In this document: positions 1 to 12,905 of the stretch, piece by piece
Numbering within the stretch: the first letter of the stretch is position 1
Layout of the letters: each line of letters opens with the position of its first letter
Assembly: GCA_014526335.1 (NCBI GenBank)
Contig: JACTAT010000015.1
Span: 2,289,917 to 2,353,916, forward strand
Length of the DNA stretch: 64,000 bases
Source of the DNA: Chrysaora quinquecirrha
Lineage: Eukaryota; Cnidaria; Scyphozoa; Semaeostomeae; Pelagiidae
Direction of reading: 5' to 3'
Notes under the pieces: generated by a model
Seen by the model: the letters and a program-made list of their open reading frames with translations, nothing else
Database searches by the model: none
Told to the model about the DNA's origin: nothing
Program-made: the position numbers and the translations under genes

Positions 1-520
1 TTACCTCTGGTCAACTCAAGTCAAGTAAAGTAAAGTCAAGACAAGTCAAGTCAAGTCAGGTCAACTCAAATCAAGTTAAGTGAAGTGAAGTGAAGTGAAG
101 TGAAGTGAAGTCAAGTCAAGTCAAGTCAAGTCAATCAAGTCAAGTAAAATGAAGTTAAGTCAAGTTACCTCTGGTCAACTCAAGTCAAGCAAAGTCAAGT
201 CAAGACAAGTCAAGTCAAGTCAAGTCAACTCAAATCAAGTTAAGTGAAGTGAAGTGAAGTGAAGTGAAGTGAAGTGAAGTCAAGTCAAGTAAAGTCAAGT
301 CAAGTAAAATGAAGTTAAGTCAAGTTAAGTCTGGTCAAGTCAAGTCAAGTGAAGTCAAGTCAAGTCAAGTCAAGTCAAGTCAAGTCAACTCAAATCAAGT
401 TAAGTGAAGTGAAGTGAAGTGAAGTGAAGTGAAGTGAAGTGAAGTCAAATCAAGTCAAGTAAAGTCAAGTCAAGTCAAGTCAAGTCAACTCAAGTAAAAT
501 CAAGTCAAGTCAAGTCAAGT
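1..520. repeat. Pentanucleotide satellite (TCAAG/TGAAG)n
   Basis: Nearly pure 5-bp tandem repeat, alternating blocks of TCAAG and TGAAG, with a higher-order pattern: the block beginning TTACCTCTGGTCAACTCAAG recurs at about 1 and 165, and a related one near 320. It lies in the intron after the last visible importin exon and runs off the left edge. Confidence 0.95.
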
Positions 521-683
521 CAAGAAAAATCATATAATATCAATTATGTTATTTCATGTCATGTCATATCAAGTGAAGTCAGTTATGTCAGACATAATGC
601 AGTCCCTTATAGGGAATTGGGCCCAATACATATACGTTAAAGAAAGAATATAAATGTAAATAAAGAAAATAAGAGAACAGTAC

Positions 684-3600
684 CTCTTCCTGTTGATCTA
701 ATTCACCAACAATGCAGCAAATTGTTTCCAGAACGCCGACAGCTGTCACTGATTTACTGTCATAATCTTCTTCACTTTCAACAAGGTCCAAGAATGTCCT
801 ACACTGTAAAGAATAAACATTTAAAAGTTAAACATATAGAATATTCTTTGAAGCAAAGTTCTGCAAGAATACAGACTGACATATGCTTTTATCACATCAA
901 AAATTACATATGATCAAGGGGAATTTAAGGGGCAGAATATTTAAAGGTTGAATGATAAGAGTGAGAAATTCTCTATCAATTAAGTCAACAAACTTACTAA
1001 TGTACTCGTCAGCTCATAAGCAATCGATGCCATATCTTCACTGAAATATTCAACCATCTTCGATATTGTCCCTGCTAATTCATCTGTGAATGTCTCTCGT
1101 AGCAAAATAAGCAATTCTGGTCAAGAAAAAGTTGTGAAATTGTCATCAATATTGATGTAGAACTCCAGGGGCTTAGCAGCTCAGTATTAGTCAAATCCAG
1201 CAAATACAACCCCTGACAAAGTCTCTGTGAAAAGTGCCAAAATTGATGACGTCAAAATGACATCATTACCCCCTCGAACGCAAATGGCGTTATCAGATTC
1301 GAAATCTACGCGCCAAAAACCCCATACCACCACTTTTTGTTTCATTCCGAACAATTTATCTTGCATCGACGCATACATTTTGGGTCTTTCAAGTGAACTG
1401 CACTATACCATGGACGTGTTAGTTTTCCTGCCATTTCCTTGGCCTATAACAAAAGAGACCGTTATAATCAGCAATGGTAGTTTATACTTACTTTCAACTA
1501 TGTTTCTCACGTGTGGTTTTACAGCTGCCATAACTAGGAAAAAAGAATCAAACCTTTATTTTAGCCACACAAATTACGACGACGAATGTACGCCCTAGAC
1601 TCACTGGTCTGTGCCTAGACTCAGTACACGAGTCGTAGTTATCGCTATTGAGCTGAATCCTTGGATGCTCAGACTTAAGTGCATTGAATTAACCGAGCCA
1701 GATTTTCAAATAAAGGTTTCTAAAAACGAAACATAAAAACTGTATATGGCCTTCTATAAATGCCCTGCTGTTGTATAATTTGGTTAGAGAAAAGCATTAC
1801 AGAAAAGTGCTCATTTAACAATAAGCTTTGAAAACATTACAAATCACTCGAACAAGTACCACATGTGAGTTTTAAGGGGTCGCTCATTCGAGGGGGGGAG
1901 CTCATAAAACTTTCCTTTCTTGAAAGGGGGTCAATAAGTCTTAAACACGGGGAGACGGGAATATGGGCTTAATTTCTTGAATCTAGAGGGACACTAATTC
2001 GAGAGGGGCACTTATTTGGGGTGGTACACTTGTTCAAGGAAACGCAAGAAATACGGTAAACGTACCTTCGTCACTTTGTTTGTCTAATATACGACTGATT
2101 GCAATACCAGCCTCGACTTGAACTGGCAGATCTTTGTCATTGACGAGTGAATTCATCACGTGATTTACAGTCTGCGTGAGTATGTCAGTATCATTGAATC
2201 GGCAAACAGCGAAATTTTGTACAACCCAATTGGCCTAAAATAAACAGAAAACAAGTTCAAGAATATATTCCTTTGGTTTACAAGCAATATAGCCCGGAGG
2301 GGGGCTTGATGCATTTGTTCGAGGGGGGATGTACCGTCTTTCAGGGTATCGTTTCACCTGTTTTTTCTGGTGCTACGTATCAAATCTAGGTATCATGCTG
2401 GGTATTCTTGTAGAGCCGTTTGTTAGACGGGCCTATTTCCATTAGAGCGGGTTTTCATTTTTTAAAACTTGGCCACCTCGGCTCTTTTGAAAATTCGATT
2501 TTTTAAAGAGTTTTATCATTTTGAGACCTTCCTGCTCAACTGTGGATGGCAGTACTTTTCCTAGATTTCTTCTAGGGCCAACAATCTGAAGCCGGTTAAA
2601 ATAATTTTTGCTAGGGCACACAATTTGTAAAAAAGAAAGCCAAGTACCCATTGGCGGGAAATTTAGGCAAGCATCAGGTCGCATTGATTTAAGAACGTAA
2701 TATAACCTACTCTAGCTCTGAGGAAACCAAATTCACTTTGAAACTCTGGGAAGACGTGTCGAACAAGAACAATCTCCATGTTATTGCTGTATTCTTTCTT
2801 CTGCAAAATAAAAGAACAAAGGAGAATTTCAGGTAAGATTCCAGCTACAGAATCTACAGAAAAGCAGTAGAATTTTGAAAATAAATGTCTAGCCATAGTT
2901 TACAGAAGTGAAATCCTCACTTCTATTGACTATGATCTAGCAGTAGACGTGAAACAATTATTAAAGCCCCGTTAACACTGTGCTACATAAAATTTAGATT
3001 GAAATTGCGTTTAAAGAGCGAACAAATGTTATCTTGTACATTGCATACACGGTTTAAACACAGAAAGGCTGCGCTTTGGTTTTACAAAAATTCAGAAAAC
3101 TGAAAGTTATCTAACAAGGATTGCTAAGAAATTATGGAGGATTCTTTGGAACTTCAGTGTGTTATCCACTGTAGACATTGCCTGTGTTGCAGACCTTCTT
3201 CCTTCTGCGTTGCAGACTGCGTTGCGTTGCAGGTAATTTAAGTGCCTATTAAGCTTGATTCCCTTTTAGACACCCTTTACATAAGAACTATTCCAGCCTG
3301 TTACAGAAAATCACAGATTCTTCAAGAAAGGATTTTAATCTGGCTTACTTTATTGAGCTTCTTTGCAAGGGCACCCAGCATATGAAGCGCGCCATCTTTT
3401 TTCATTGGGTCACTTGGCTGAGCATTAATTATCTCCATTATAAATTGAACAGTCGGGTCCAGAACTCCTTTCCTTTTGTATTTACTTCGATAAGCAAGTT
3501 TTTAGCAGCAGAGTTTGGTGAAATGTACAAAAAGTCTTCATAAAGGTCTAGAAAAGAAAGAGGTGCATTTTTTGTGTCAAAGTTAGTCCCAATTTCGCTA

Positions 3601-6600
3601 TTATTATCAATAGGAAAATTCCAAAAACTGAGATTACTGAGGTGGCTCATAAGATTTTTGCTATGAAAATGACTATGACTATGACGATAATTATGACTAT
3701 GACTACGACTATGACTAGAACTATGACAATTAATATGACCAATAATATGACTTTAACTATGACTATGACTATGACTATTACTAGAACTATGATAATTAAT
3801 ATGACTATTGATATGACTTTAATAATGTTTATGACTATGAATATGACTATGATTATAACTATGACAACTAATATGACCAATAATATGACTTTAACTATGA
3901 CTATGACTATTACTAGAACTATGATAATTAATATGACTATTGATATGACTTTAATAATGTTTATGACTATGAATATGACTATGATTATAACTATGACAAC
4001 TAATATGACCAATAATATGACTTTAACTATGACTAAGACTATGACAATGACTAGGACTATGACTATGACTATGACTAGAACTATGACAATTAATATGACA
4101 AGTAATATGACTATCAATATGACTTTAACTATGACTATGACTATGACTATTACTTTGACTGTTACTACGACTCTTGGTATTACCATGACTATGACTATCT
4201 CTATGACTATCCAGCTAAATGACCCTATCACTAACCTGTTGTGATCTCAGCCATTAATCGATGTGGGTCCTGGTTGGTACTGGCTGCAAAATCAGGCCCT
4301 GGCAATTTTGGCCTAGGCAAGAACAAGCTTTAATTCCTGAGGTGTTCTAGGCAAGAAAATCAAAGAATTTAATTGATAACTGCCAGGAATGATACATTGG
4401 AGGATGTGACATCATCTAGATCTGGTAACACAATGTCGAGCAAAATAACCCACAACTACAAGCCTTATTAACTGAAATAAATACAACAAGACCTTGCATA
4501 AGGATGTACTTGTGTGTTGTTTTCACAATATGTTACAATGAGGGTACTTCTCTGCTGGGTTGGACAGTACACATTTGTAGTAAAGGAAGAAATTGAAATG
4601 AGCAGTTCGGTTGTCACTTGAATGAAAGTACAAAAAAAAGAAACCGACCGTTTTTGACTTTGATAAATTCATGTGGATCATCATTCCAGAGTTCATCATC
4701 TTCTTTACTGTGTGACATCAGGGGAAATATAACTTCTCTGATAATCGCCTGTCAGGAAAAATCCAAATTTTGTTTATAATAAAAATAACATTTTAGCCTT
4801 ATAAACCAAACACGTAAGTCTTATATCAAAAGGAAATACGGACGTACAACCATAAACAATAATCTACAGCCCATGCCGAGTTATCAAACATTGTTAATCA
4901 TTCATTTGAAAACTTCTAAAAACAAATAATATTTGACCGTTTAGTTAGATCAAGAAAACATTGATAGTCAAACATTTCCTCTTCATAAACCATAAAACAT
5001 TTTTGAAATTGTGCCAAAACATTGCTGAACAAATTATGCTTGTAAAGCAATGTTTTCTGACGTGGCCAAACGGTCAAACATTGCTTGTAAAGAAAACAAA
5101 AAAGTTTGACAACAATGTTTTATCGTTTGGCCAGGGCCTAAGTCAGTAGATGATTCAAATGCATTGTTGAACCCAGTGAGCTGACTGGCATTAAAATCAT
5201 ATAACACCAAGTCGATTTGTTTCTTTTGAAATTGGTACACTTCTTTTTATATTATTATAAACAAACATTTTAAACTGGCGTGCTTTGCTCTGTAGAGTGT
5301 CAAAGGATGAAGCTATACGTTTAAAGTTTTTAACACCTTCCAGCTCATTGCTAGTGATCGTAGATCTCTGTTGTCCCAGAATGTTCTCCAGATATGAAAT
5401 GCAAGCCCAAGAGAAGATTAAGATCTCAAAATAGGATGTGGAAAGACCCCTGGCAATACATGTACCTGTATGTGAGGTCGAATCAGCTTCCATGACCTTG
5501 CATTTGAAACTCTAGAACCCAAAAGAAATATATAGTGTGGTTAGATTATTTTCTTTCGACTGACTACAAAAAAGGTTAGTCTTTTAAAAGATAAACTGCT
5601 AAAGATTGATACTTAGATTCACGAAACCAAGTGTCAAAATATCTCCCCCTTTCCCCATAACAAAAAATATCCCACAAAACCTTCATTCTTTCCAGGATAA
5701 TCCTATATTCCATTGATTTCTCAAAGAAACATACCAAATATTACATTAATAAAAATTTTAGCTGTGTTGTTGTAGATCTAGAGTTTCCTCGTATTTGTAG
5801 AGCAAGAAGTGGTACAAAAGTAACAAATCTTATGTTTTGCTATCTTAATGAAGGTAATATATCAAACTGAATAGCAAACTGTAATATAAAACAAGAAAAC
5901 GCAATCTCTCACCCTTGATTTAGGTAATTGAATGTTTGCTGAAGCACACGTGGCGATACAAATTCCTTTCGTCTGAACTGATCAAGAATTTTTAACATGC
6001 TTTCCATGACACTTTCTGCAGGAAAAAATAATAAAATCACTTAAAAACATGACTTAAAATACCCAATCTAAAAGCATGTCAAAGTCAAATAAATTCAATG
6101 TAAGGTACACTCCGAGGAAAGATAAAGATTATATAAGCAAAGTAAAAGAACTTCTTTTAAGCTAAACATTGCTGTTTCCATGCACCAAACCTAATGCCAA
6201 AATTATGACCGCATGACGAGCAGCATAGGATAGGCAGCAAAGTAAACGTTGCCAAATGTGTCAAACTTGAATTAGAAAATGGCATTAGGCTGGTACCAGG
6301 CTGATGTAGCTAAGTAAATAAACATTGCTTTATTGTCGCTTGTTTGCTTGCTTACTGCATGTTATTGGCCCCCTACTGTCAAACAGGACTGGAACAAGAC
6401 AGGCGACACCGCATATCACTAATTTGTACTGTTTGCTTCTCCCGATAATATTTTACTAAAATCAATCAACTGAATAGCGAAGGGCCAATCTAAGCAGTGC
6501 CACGTGCCCCAGTCCTTCCGCTCGATATGACCACACCTCGTGATTTGACTGGAATTACAGAGCTATGGCTATTCTCCTCACTCTTCATGACGAGTTTGAC

Positions 6601-9600
6601 CTTGCTGGGAATCAAACCCACAATCATGGATGGCAAGTAAGACTTGCCCAAGACTTGGTCATTCTCATAACAAGTTGCCTACTCTGGTGAGTGGCAGATG
6701 AAAAAGCTTTTTACTAGCACATTTTTGTGTCATGCTTCCTTCCAGGAATGTTAGCAGGATTGAACAATGGTAGAGTCCTTGATACAAAAGGGCTCAAATC
6801 ATATACATACCTGCGAAATGTTTATCATAAAAGTCAGCGAATGCTTCATATTCTTTTCCAACTGACCCTGGACAACCATATCTTTCAAATATTCGAAATA
6901 AAACAGTGACTGCCCATTTTTTACATTTCCACCAAGGAGATGGTTGTTCATCTTCATCCCATTTCTGTGACACCTAAAAATTCAAAAGCTATAGTTTTTC
7001 ACAAGCAACAGGTTAATAAGCAACTGAAAGAGGGAACACATAAATATTACGCACTTTGGGAGCTCAGTGAGGATCTGTTAGAAGATGTAAGAACCTACAT
7101 AACAACGTTAATCGTTCTTGCTTCGAAATGGCCTAAATCTAGGAAAGCTCCCTCATATCATAATTCCTTATGTTGGCTAGCATATGCCGATGGTATTTTC
7201 CGAGATTTCTTCACATGAAATATTGAATTGCATTCAAATATTAAGCCTATAATAACTGTTTCCGAGGGCAATACCAGAAAATATTAACCTGAAGTCGTCA
7301 GTACAAAACCGAGCTTGCGAGTGCCCTAGGAAACAGTTATTCAAATGGTTTATTACCCTATGGACAGGGCCGGACAGGGCCGGACAGGGCATGGTCATGA
7401 TTCCTAGAAACTCGTGTTTTGTCTTAAAAGAGTCGCACATGAAGCCATTACAACCACAACGAAGCTGCGTTCTAAACGTCGTACAAATTCGAATTCGAGT
7501 TGTTACGTAATGAGCGGGCATTACCGGATAATAATGCCCTATCATTACGTCGCATTCGAACGTTTTCAGCCAATCAGATTGTATAACAGAGTTAAGGCCC
7601 TGACCATAGGGTAATAACTCATCTCAGCATTTTGGAATTTGTCCACATCAAAACCAAAAAGCCGGTTCTGTGTAGACAGAAAGAATTCGTTTTCTCATTT
7701 GGACTCTTCGATTAATTTTCATTGTTCTTCCCGCCTAAAGCTGTTTGGTGTTTAAAACACAATGCCAATTCAGCTTTTCTTTCTGTCTGATGCATTTCGA
7801 GCCGCATTTGGATATAAATTTCGCCTTAGCTCATTGTTTCGATCTGTTTCTAACGTTTATACTCTGAGGAGTGTCAGACGAAAAAAGCTTTTAAGTATGC
7901 CCGAAATGTTTCCGCTTTTTATCGCAATTTTGAACAATTGTCAGCTTCTCTTGACATTGAACGACAAAGGTACAACATTAATTTCAAAGTCAAGAGCATT
8001 TGAACAGACCATTAGTATGATAGCATTAAGAACAAGTCAGTACAAAACAATGCCTTGAAGTTAATTCATTTTGCTTCTTTTAAAAAATTACCTGAATAAG
8101 AGACTTGAAAATCTTGAGAATTTTACACTGCATAACACAAGATTCTGCAGAATCATCTTTCATAAGTGAAACGCATCTGTTGTGCAAAATGGGCAGGAAC
8201 ATTTCCATGACTTTCAATATTGGTTCTCTGTCAAGTCGATTTTTGTATCTGTACCAAGAAGAATCAATCTTTAGAGAAGTGAGAGTAATTCAAAGCTATC
8301 ATGCATTGGTGAGAGCATTTGGCAAGGTGCTTGAATCTTTTCTTTTTTTCTTGACACAAGAAGTTTTCTCACTACCAAGTGGCAAACAAAAAGTCAAGTA
8401 AAAGTCAAGTAGAAAGTGGACAGCATTGGGCCAAATCTTCTCAACATTTCCCAACATTGCTTGAATTTTGTCTAGCATTGTTGAGTGAAATGTTGAGAGT
8501 GTTTTGCCAAGGCTTAAGTCTTATGTACTATCTGGAAACCTGATGACGAACTCAGATTCTATTTGCTTATTCACTCGCTCAATAGCCTAGAGGCTCTTAA
8601 AGACACTCCGTTGCAGGAATAATGCAAATTTTGGCACAAAGTTTCTTCATTGCTCAAACAAAAAATTAGGTATTCCGCAATTCACTTACTCATATTTCTT
8701 TGTTATTTGGTGCAAAACACACAATCCTCCAAGCCAATTTGTTTGGTTATCAGATGTAATGTAAGCATTTATTTTAGGAATCAAATTGGGCCAATTGTCT
8801 GGGAAATCACAGGACAGAATTTCTGCAATGCACACTGTTAACTGCACCCTGCAAAGAAGATTGAAAAGTATTCTTTAAGAGCCTACAAAAAGCTTGCTTT
8901 GAATGCTTCAACATGCAATCTTACATGAACACAAGACATACATTGTAGCTTTCAGTGCTTGCCCCTGAGCAGTGCAGGATTTAGAGCAGACTTTATGCAA
9001 AGAAAGTTTTTAACGCCGATGCCAAACCAATGCCAAAACTAGCTCCAAGTTACAATATGTGTGGATTCATCACCCTGGGAGCAATGGTCTTGGGAAAAAG
9101 AGAGGTGCCCTTCAATCCAAAAAATTTTCAAAATTCAGAAGTTGTTTCTTGGGGGGTAATTCGCTTCTTGGAATCTTGTAAACCCACAGCTGGAGCTTTG
9201 TTATTGTAAATCTCCTGTAAGAATCCTTTTGTTTCAATAGGAATCTTTTACTCTCTTTTGAGGAGTGAACTTCTGCTCTATTGTTTCACTCTTTTGTTGT
9301 TCTCTCAGAAAATGTTTGGTTTTCAATTTTGGCATGTCAATTTGGGTTCTTTCACATTGCACTTAGATGAGCAAAACAGATGAGTGGAACAGATGAGTGG
9401 AACAGATGAGCAGAACAGAAGGACCAGACAGGAACCCCATGCTTAAAACAGAATACATTTTTTTTCACAAGCAGTTGTTCAATAAGCAAGTAGGGCTGAA
9501 ATTTTGTTGAAACTTTTGGTGAAATAGCTTTTATACAGTACATACTTGCAAACTTGTCAATTACATCAAAAAGCCAGAAAAGAGCCAAAATAAGCGGTTT

Positions 9601-11998
9601 TTGGGGGTACCGGTCATTCTGTGAGGGCTGGAATACTGGACATGTTCAGCAGCTCTTGAGGGCTGGACTAAAGTCCAGTTGCTTATTGGAAAAAGTGTAG
9701 GTTATAGATGGAAACACAAGGCCCAATCTAGATCTATACAAGCCTGATCAAGTCTTTCCATACCTTACAAGTTCACTTGCATGTATCGTTGCCTCTACAA
9801 TATTCTCTTTCAACATCATTTTGTCTTCTTCTGGGATGACAAAACGTTGATGACCAGCAGGATAGAGTTCCTCATTTTTCTTCATCCAGTGATAGCTTAT
9901 CATGTTTTTCAGGTAAATGACAGCTAAAAAAGAGCACATCAAATTAATTCTGTTAATTGCCTATTGCATTTATTTAATTTCTCAATTTTTAGGGGGGTAT
10001 TTCACACAGTTTCATGAGAAACTTTGAACGCCAGTGGTAAAAAGCTCGCATGAATGTGTTTGCCCAGGTAATCACTTGCACGGATCAATTATTTATTTAG
10101 GCACAATCCCTATTTCTGAAATGAAATTGGGAATGACAAGTCACCAAAGTTGTTCTTGATACTATATTCTATTTTGTGATGTTTTATAAGCTTAAGTCGA
10201 CATAACTAGCACAAAATCATGAACAAAAAAGTTTAACATTATCAATACATCAATTGCTGTTGCAGTCCAAAAATTCTGAATCTCTAAAAAATTCATAATC
10301 CAATGTTGCTTCTGTTGAACTAGCATTGCCTTTCTTTTCATTAATTTCCCCTAAACAGGCTATTCTACTTGGCGGCCTGCTACTCGTTCACCTTTGATTT
10401 GCATTTTTTACCAGACTGATATCTGCCACACATTCTTTGATATTTTCACATTGCTGGTGCTGAGTGACCATGCTTTTTGCTCTGATAAGAGCTCTTGTGA
10501 ATGTCTTAATGATTCCTTGATCATCAGGTTTTTAAGACTTACAGTATATGCTTGTTCTTTTTGCAGACATTGCACCAAATCAAATTCACATAGATGCAAT
10601 CCCATTCATTTAAAGTTTTGAATATTCACGCATTCTTTTCAGCAAGACTTTGTTCTTAATTTTTTTGAAATTCTTCAGATTCTACATTATTGATCTGAGC
10701 AAGTTTTGAGCAAGAGATAAAAAGCTTGTGTGAGCACATTTATGCAAGTGTTGATGCAATTGCATGAAACAAAAAGGTCTGGGTGTTTGCAAGAGGATCC
10801 TGAATTTGAATTGATGATGGTTAATATGGAATGTTTAATTGTTTGTAAAGGCTGAATATTTTGCGTTCTGATTTTTATATTTTTAGCTTGTGTTAACTAA
10901 GCTCTAGTTAACCAGAGTTGATGGTATTCTCTTGTATTTTTTTTTACAGAAACTTAGATTTGTTTTGTAACTTTATTATAACTTTAATTTAGCGGCCCAA
11001 GCCTGATAAGCCCTGCTTTTCTTGGGTCACGTAAAACACACTATTTTGCCTTAATTTGTATCTTATACATTAATTGTGTGTTTTACAAATGAAATTGAAT
11101 TGAAAATTGAATTGAATGGATAGATAAACTCAGATCATTTTCAAGGAATACGATTTATTAAAATTTTGAACATACCAGCCTGCCTGATAGACAATTGAAC
11201 TTCTTGTGCCATAACCATTTGTAGTAGAATTGTTGAGAATCCAGGAAATGGTGAAAACTGAAAAAGATAATTTTTATTAAAAAATGAATCAAACTGAAGC
11301 AATCAAACAAGCATATGAAAAAGGTTATGAAGGTTCGGGTTTATCAGCAACATTACTACTGCTCATGTGGTGGACCTTAGACTTGTGCCCATGGACTGAT
11401 ATTCTAGAAGCTTTCAAGATGCTTTGCCCAGCCTCTGATTCACCCAACTTCCTTTTGGCCAAACCTTCTAAGACGTTTTGCTTAACCCATCGTAGTCATT
11501 TCACCCAGCCTTATCACATCGAAACGACTTTCCCATATAGTTTCTCAATTTTTTTGTTAACATTGGGGCTCTGACCCAAACCCTCCAATTATCACGACCA
11601 AGTATGTTGGGCAAAAGGGCAAAAGACCAGCTTTGGTAAAACGGAGGTTGGGTGAACCAACTTAACACCCCCCACACCAGCCCCCAACAAACCCAAGTAG
11701 TAGGTCTCCAAAAATCACATTCTGATTCTCAGGTAGCTTATCATACAAAACCTAATACTGATAAATCTTGAAACAAGTGACATATTTTTCGATGAATTTT
11801 CTCATTTTATACTCTTTCTAAATGGATTTAGGCCCACTAGCTGCTAGGCCTACCCTAGGCCATGTTTAAAAACAAGCGATCTGGCTGTCAGGAAAATAAG
11901 CAAAACTGGCTTACTTCTTCAAGCTTCTTTTCTGCTTCAACTCTAAGATTAGGGTCCAAAGTGCTTTGAAAAAGCGCCACTAACTGTTGAAGATCCAT
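684..11998 (-). CDS. IPO7: Importin-7/8 (RanBP7/8-type karyopherin beta), 5' two thirds, 15 exons
   Basis: Nuclear import receptor of the importin-beta superfamily; family members carry ribosomal proteins, histones and signalling factors through the pore under Ran control. Exons in transcription order, all with GT-AG borders and matching phases unless noted: 11998-11915, 11257-11176, 9923-9764, 8848-8690, 8248-8092, 6973-6811, 6015-5913, 5511-5466, 4748-4649, 3547-3349, 2800-2711, 2234-2066, 1533-1492, 1116-998, 803-684. They give about 598 residues, roughly 57% of a ~1,040-residue family member; the rest lies left of position 1. Start chosen by the family-like [16 protein letters not shown] and a strong context (AAAATGG), although the frame stays open upstream to 12118. 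Recognisable segments include IYLKNM (importin N-terminal domain), [47 protein letters not shown] and [10 protein letters not shown]. Oddities: about 31 residues are absent between exons 5 and 6, and exon 10 carries a one-base frameshift at 3499-3503. The exon 9 donor is GTCGGT. Family assignment is very secure; choice between IPO7 and IPO8 is not meaningful for an invertebrate. Confidence 0.93.
1870..2345. repeat. Degenerate G-run repeat in an importin intron
   Basis: Short phrases such as CATTCGAGGGGGGG, ATTCGAGAGGGGC and TTCGAGGGGGG recur at 1880, 2000 and 2320, interrupted by importin exon 2066-2234. A similar C-rich version appears near 58055-58090. This looks like decayed copies of a short dispersed repeat; no ends could be defined. 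Confidence 0.4.
3659..4222. repeat. Hexamer minisatellite (TATGAC)n with ~132 bp higher-order unit
   Basis: Degenerate tandem TATGAC/ACTATG repeat inside the importin intron between exons 9 and 10. A block of about 132 bp (from about 3765) is repeated almost exactly from about 3897, so the hexamer array was secondarily amplified as a higher-order unit. The hexamer has no stop codon in one frame of each strand, which creates long Met/Thr and Ile/Val open frames that are not genes. Confidence 0.93.
4930..5146. mobile_element. MITE of the AAACATTG family (copy 1)
   Basis: Compact element rich in CAAACATT, ending in TTTGGCCAGGGCCTAAG, which is the reverse complement of the start shared by other copies (TTAGGCCCTGGCCAAACGAT). 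Related copies lie at 44105-44550, 44838-45125 and 47820-47942. It sits in an importin intron and has no coding capacity. Confidence 0.6.
7252..7341. repeat. Fold-back repeat
   Basis: Short inverted repeat with arms of about 20 bp: ATAACTGTTTCCGAGGGCA at the left and TGCCCTAGGAAACAGTTAT at the right, one mismatch. It lies just before a MITE in the importin intron between exons 5 and 6. Confidence 0.6.
7348..7618. mobile_element. MITE with ~24 bp terminal inverted repeats
   Basis: Left end TTTATTACCCTATGGACAGG matches the reverse complement of the right end (CCTGACCATAGGGTAATAAC) with few mismatches. The inside has no coding capacity. Position matters: it lies in the intron where about 31 expected importin residues are missing. 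Confidence 0.7.
7690..7930 (+). repeat. Dispersed repeat R1 (TGAGGAGTGTCAGACG family)
   Basis: The segment with GTTTAAAACACAATGCCAAT and, further on, CTCTGAGGAGTGTCAGACGA is found again at 30715-30940 in the same order and orientation, and in part at 52185-52290. Non-coding; class unknown. Confidence 0.7.
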
Positions 11999-12320
11999 TT
12001 TGAAATTCAAACTCTCTAGTGGCCTGCCCTTGCCGAAAAAGTGGAAATGATGATCAAAAACTGATTTCTGTGCCAACACGAGGCGCAGATCCCGCCACCC
12101 AGTTCCACGCCGACGCACGCATGCGTGTCTCTTTGAGTTTGAATCTTTGACTTAGGCACAGGGGTACCAGATTTGATTTAGGCACAGGGGTACCAGAAGG
12201 ATCCCTGTAATTTGTGAGAAAGATGAGCAAATGTTCATCCTGCTGCCCTGCTGTGACCTGACGGAGCCTCGATGGACGGGTTGTCTCACGATCTCGAATC
12301 CAGCTAAGCTAGGAGTTATC
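11999..12320. other. 5' flank of importin gene
   Basis: This is the 5' UTR and promoter side of the minus-strand importin gene. The frame remains open to an upstream in-frame ATG at 12118 but that extension is not family-like. A 19-bp phrase (AGGCACAGGGGTACCAGA) is directly repeated near 12155 and 12180. No TATA box is evident. Confidence 0.4.
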
Positions 12321-12321
12321 C

Positions 12322-12465
12322 ATTTATGGTCTGGGGGCCGGATATTTCATCCCCATTTGGCTGGAGGAGGATTGCGAGAATAGCGATTGGCTGTAATGGC
12401 CACCACAGTAAGCCACATTGTGGATGCGAGTGGGGAGTATCGTTCTCTCCCGGGTCAGTTTTGTC
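12322..12465. repeat. Isolated copy of the ~165 bp GGGGGCCGGATA motif (copy A)
   Basis: ATGGTCTGGGGGCCGGATA through GAGAATAGCGATT to CCACATTGTGGATGCGAGTG aligns with the motif found once in each unit of the downstream array and at 27020-27235. This copy lacks the TCTGGGCAATGTGG segment that forms one side of a hairpin elsewhere. It is diverged and lies about 400 bp upstream of the importin start. Confidence 0.8.
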
Positions 12466-12668
12466 TCAAATTTCATCTGGCATTCATTGTTATTATATAC
12501 AGACTTGCACTCTTCTCTCCAGCCTATCTCCCCGATATACACGATATGCATTTGAATTGAATAGGTATTAATTTCATCTATTTCATTTCGCCTGAAAACC
12601 AATTGGTTGTAAAAAGATCAGAATTGTAAAGTAGGACTGGATTTAATTATCGAAAATCCAATAATTTA

Positions 12669-12905
12669 CAATTGACATCCGCTATATCGACTGCCCGCTA
12701 TCTCGAACATTCGCTATCTCGAACGAAATTCAATTTCCCTCGTTCTGCTATAAGGGTTTGTATAGAAAAATCAACCCGCTATCTCAAATGCGCGTTATCT
12801 TGAACATTTGCTGTCTAGAACCATTTTCCATTTCCCACGGAGGAAAACCTGCTCTTTATCTCGAACTTTGACAGATTTTCTGCTGAACTGGATAAAGAGA
12901 CAATC
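12669..12905. mobile_element. Truncated pogo/Tigger-like MITE
   Basis: Begins after TA with CAATTGACATCCGCTAT and continues with repeated CTATCTCGAAC phrases. It aligns along its length with the complete element at 30090-30555 and stops abruptly near GATAAAGAGACAA, so its right end is missing. Confidence 0.7.

Noticed and set aside
3495..3510. Possible programmed -1 ribosomal frameshift in importin exon 10 (T AAA AAC)
   Set aside because: The heptamer does not fit X XXY YYZ because the first base is T, and no importin is known to use frameshifting. A missing base in the A run explains it more simply.
3642..4244. Two overlapping ~195-200 residue open frames on opposite strands (Met/Thr-rich and Ile/Val-rich)
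   Set aside because: Both are translations of the (TATGAC)n hexamer repeat, which lacks stops in one frame of each strand. They lie in an importin intron.
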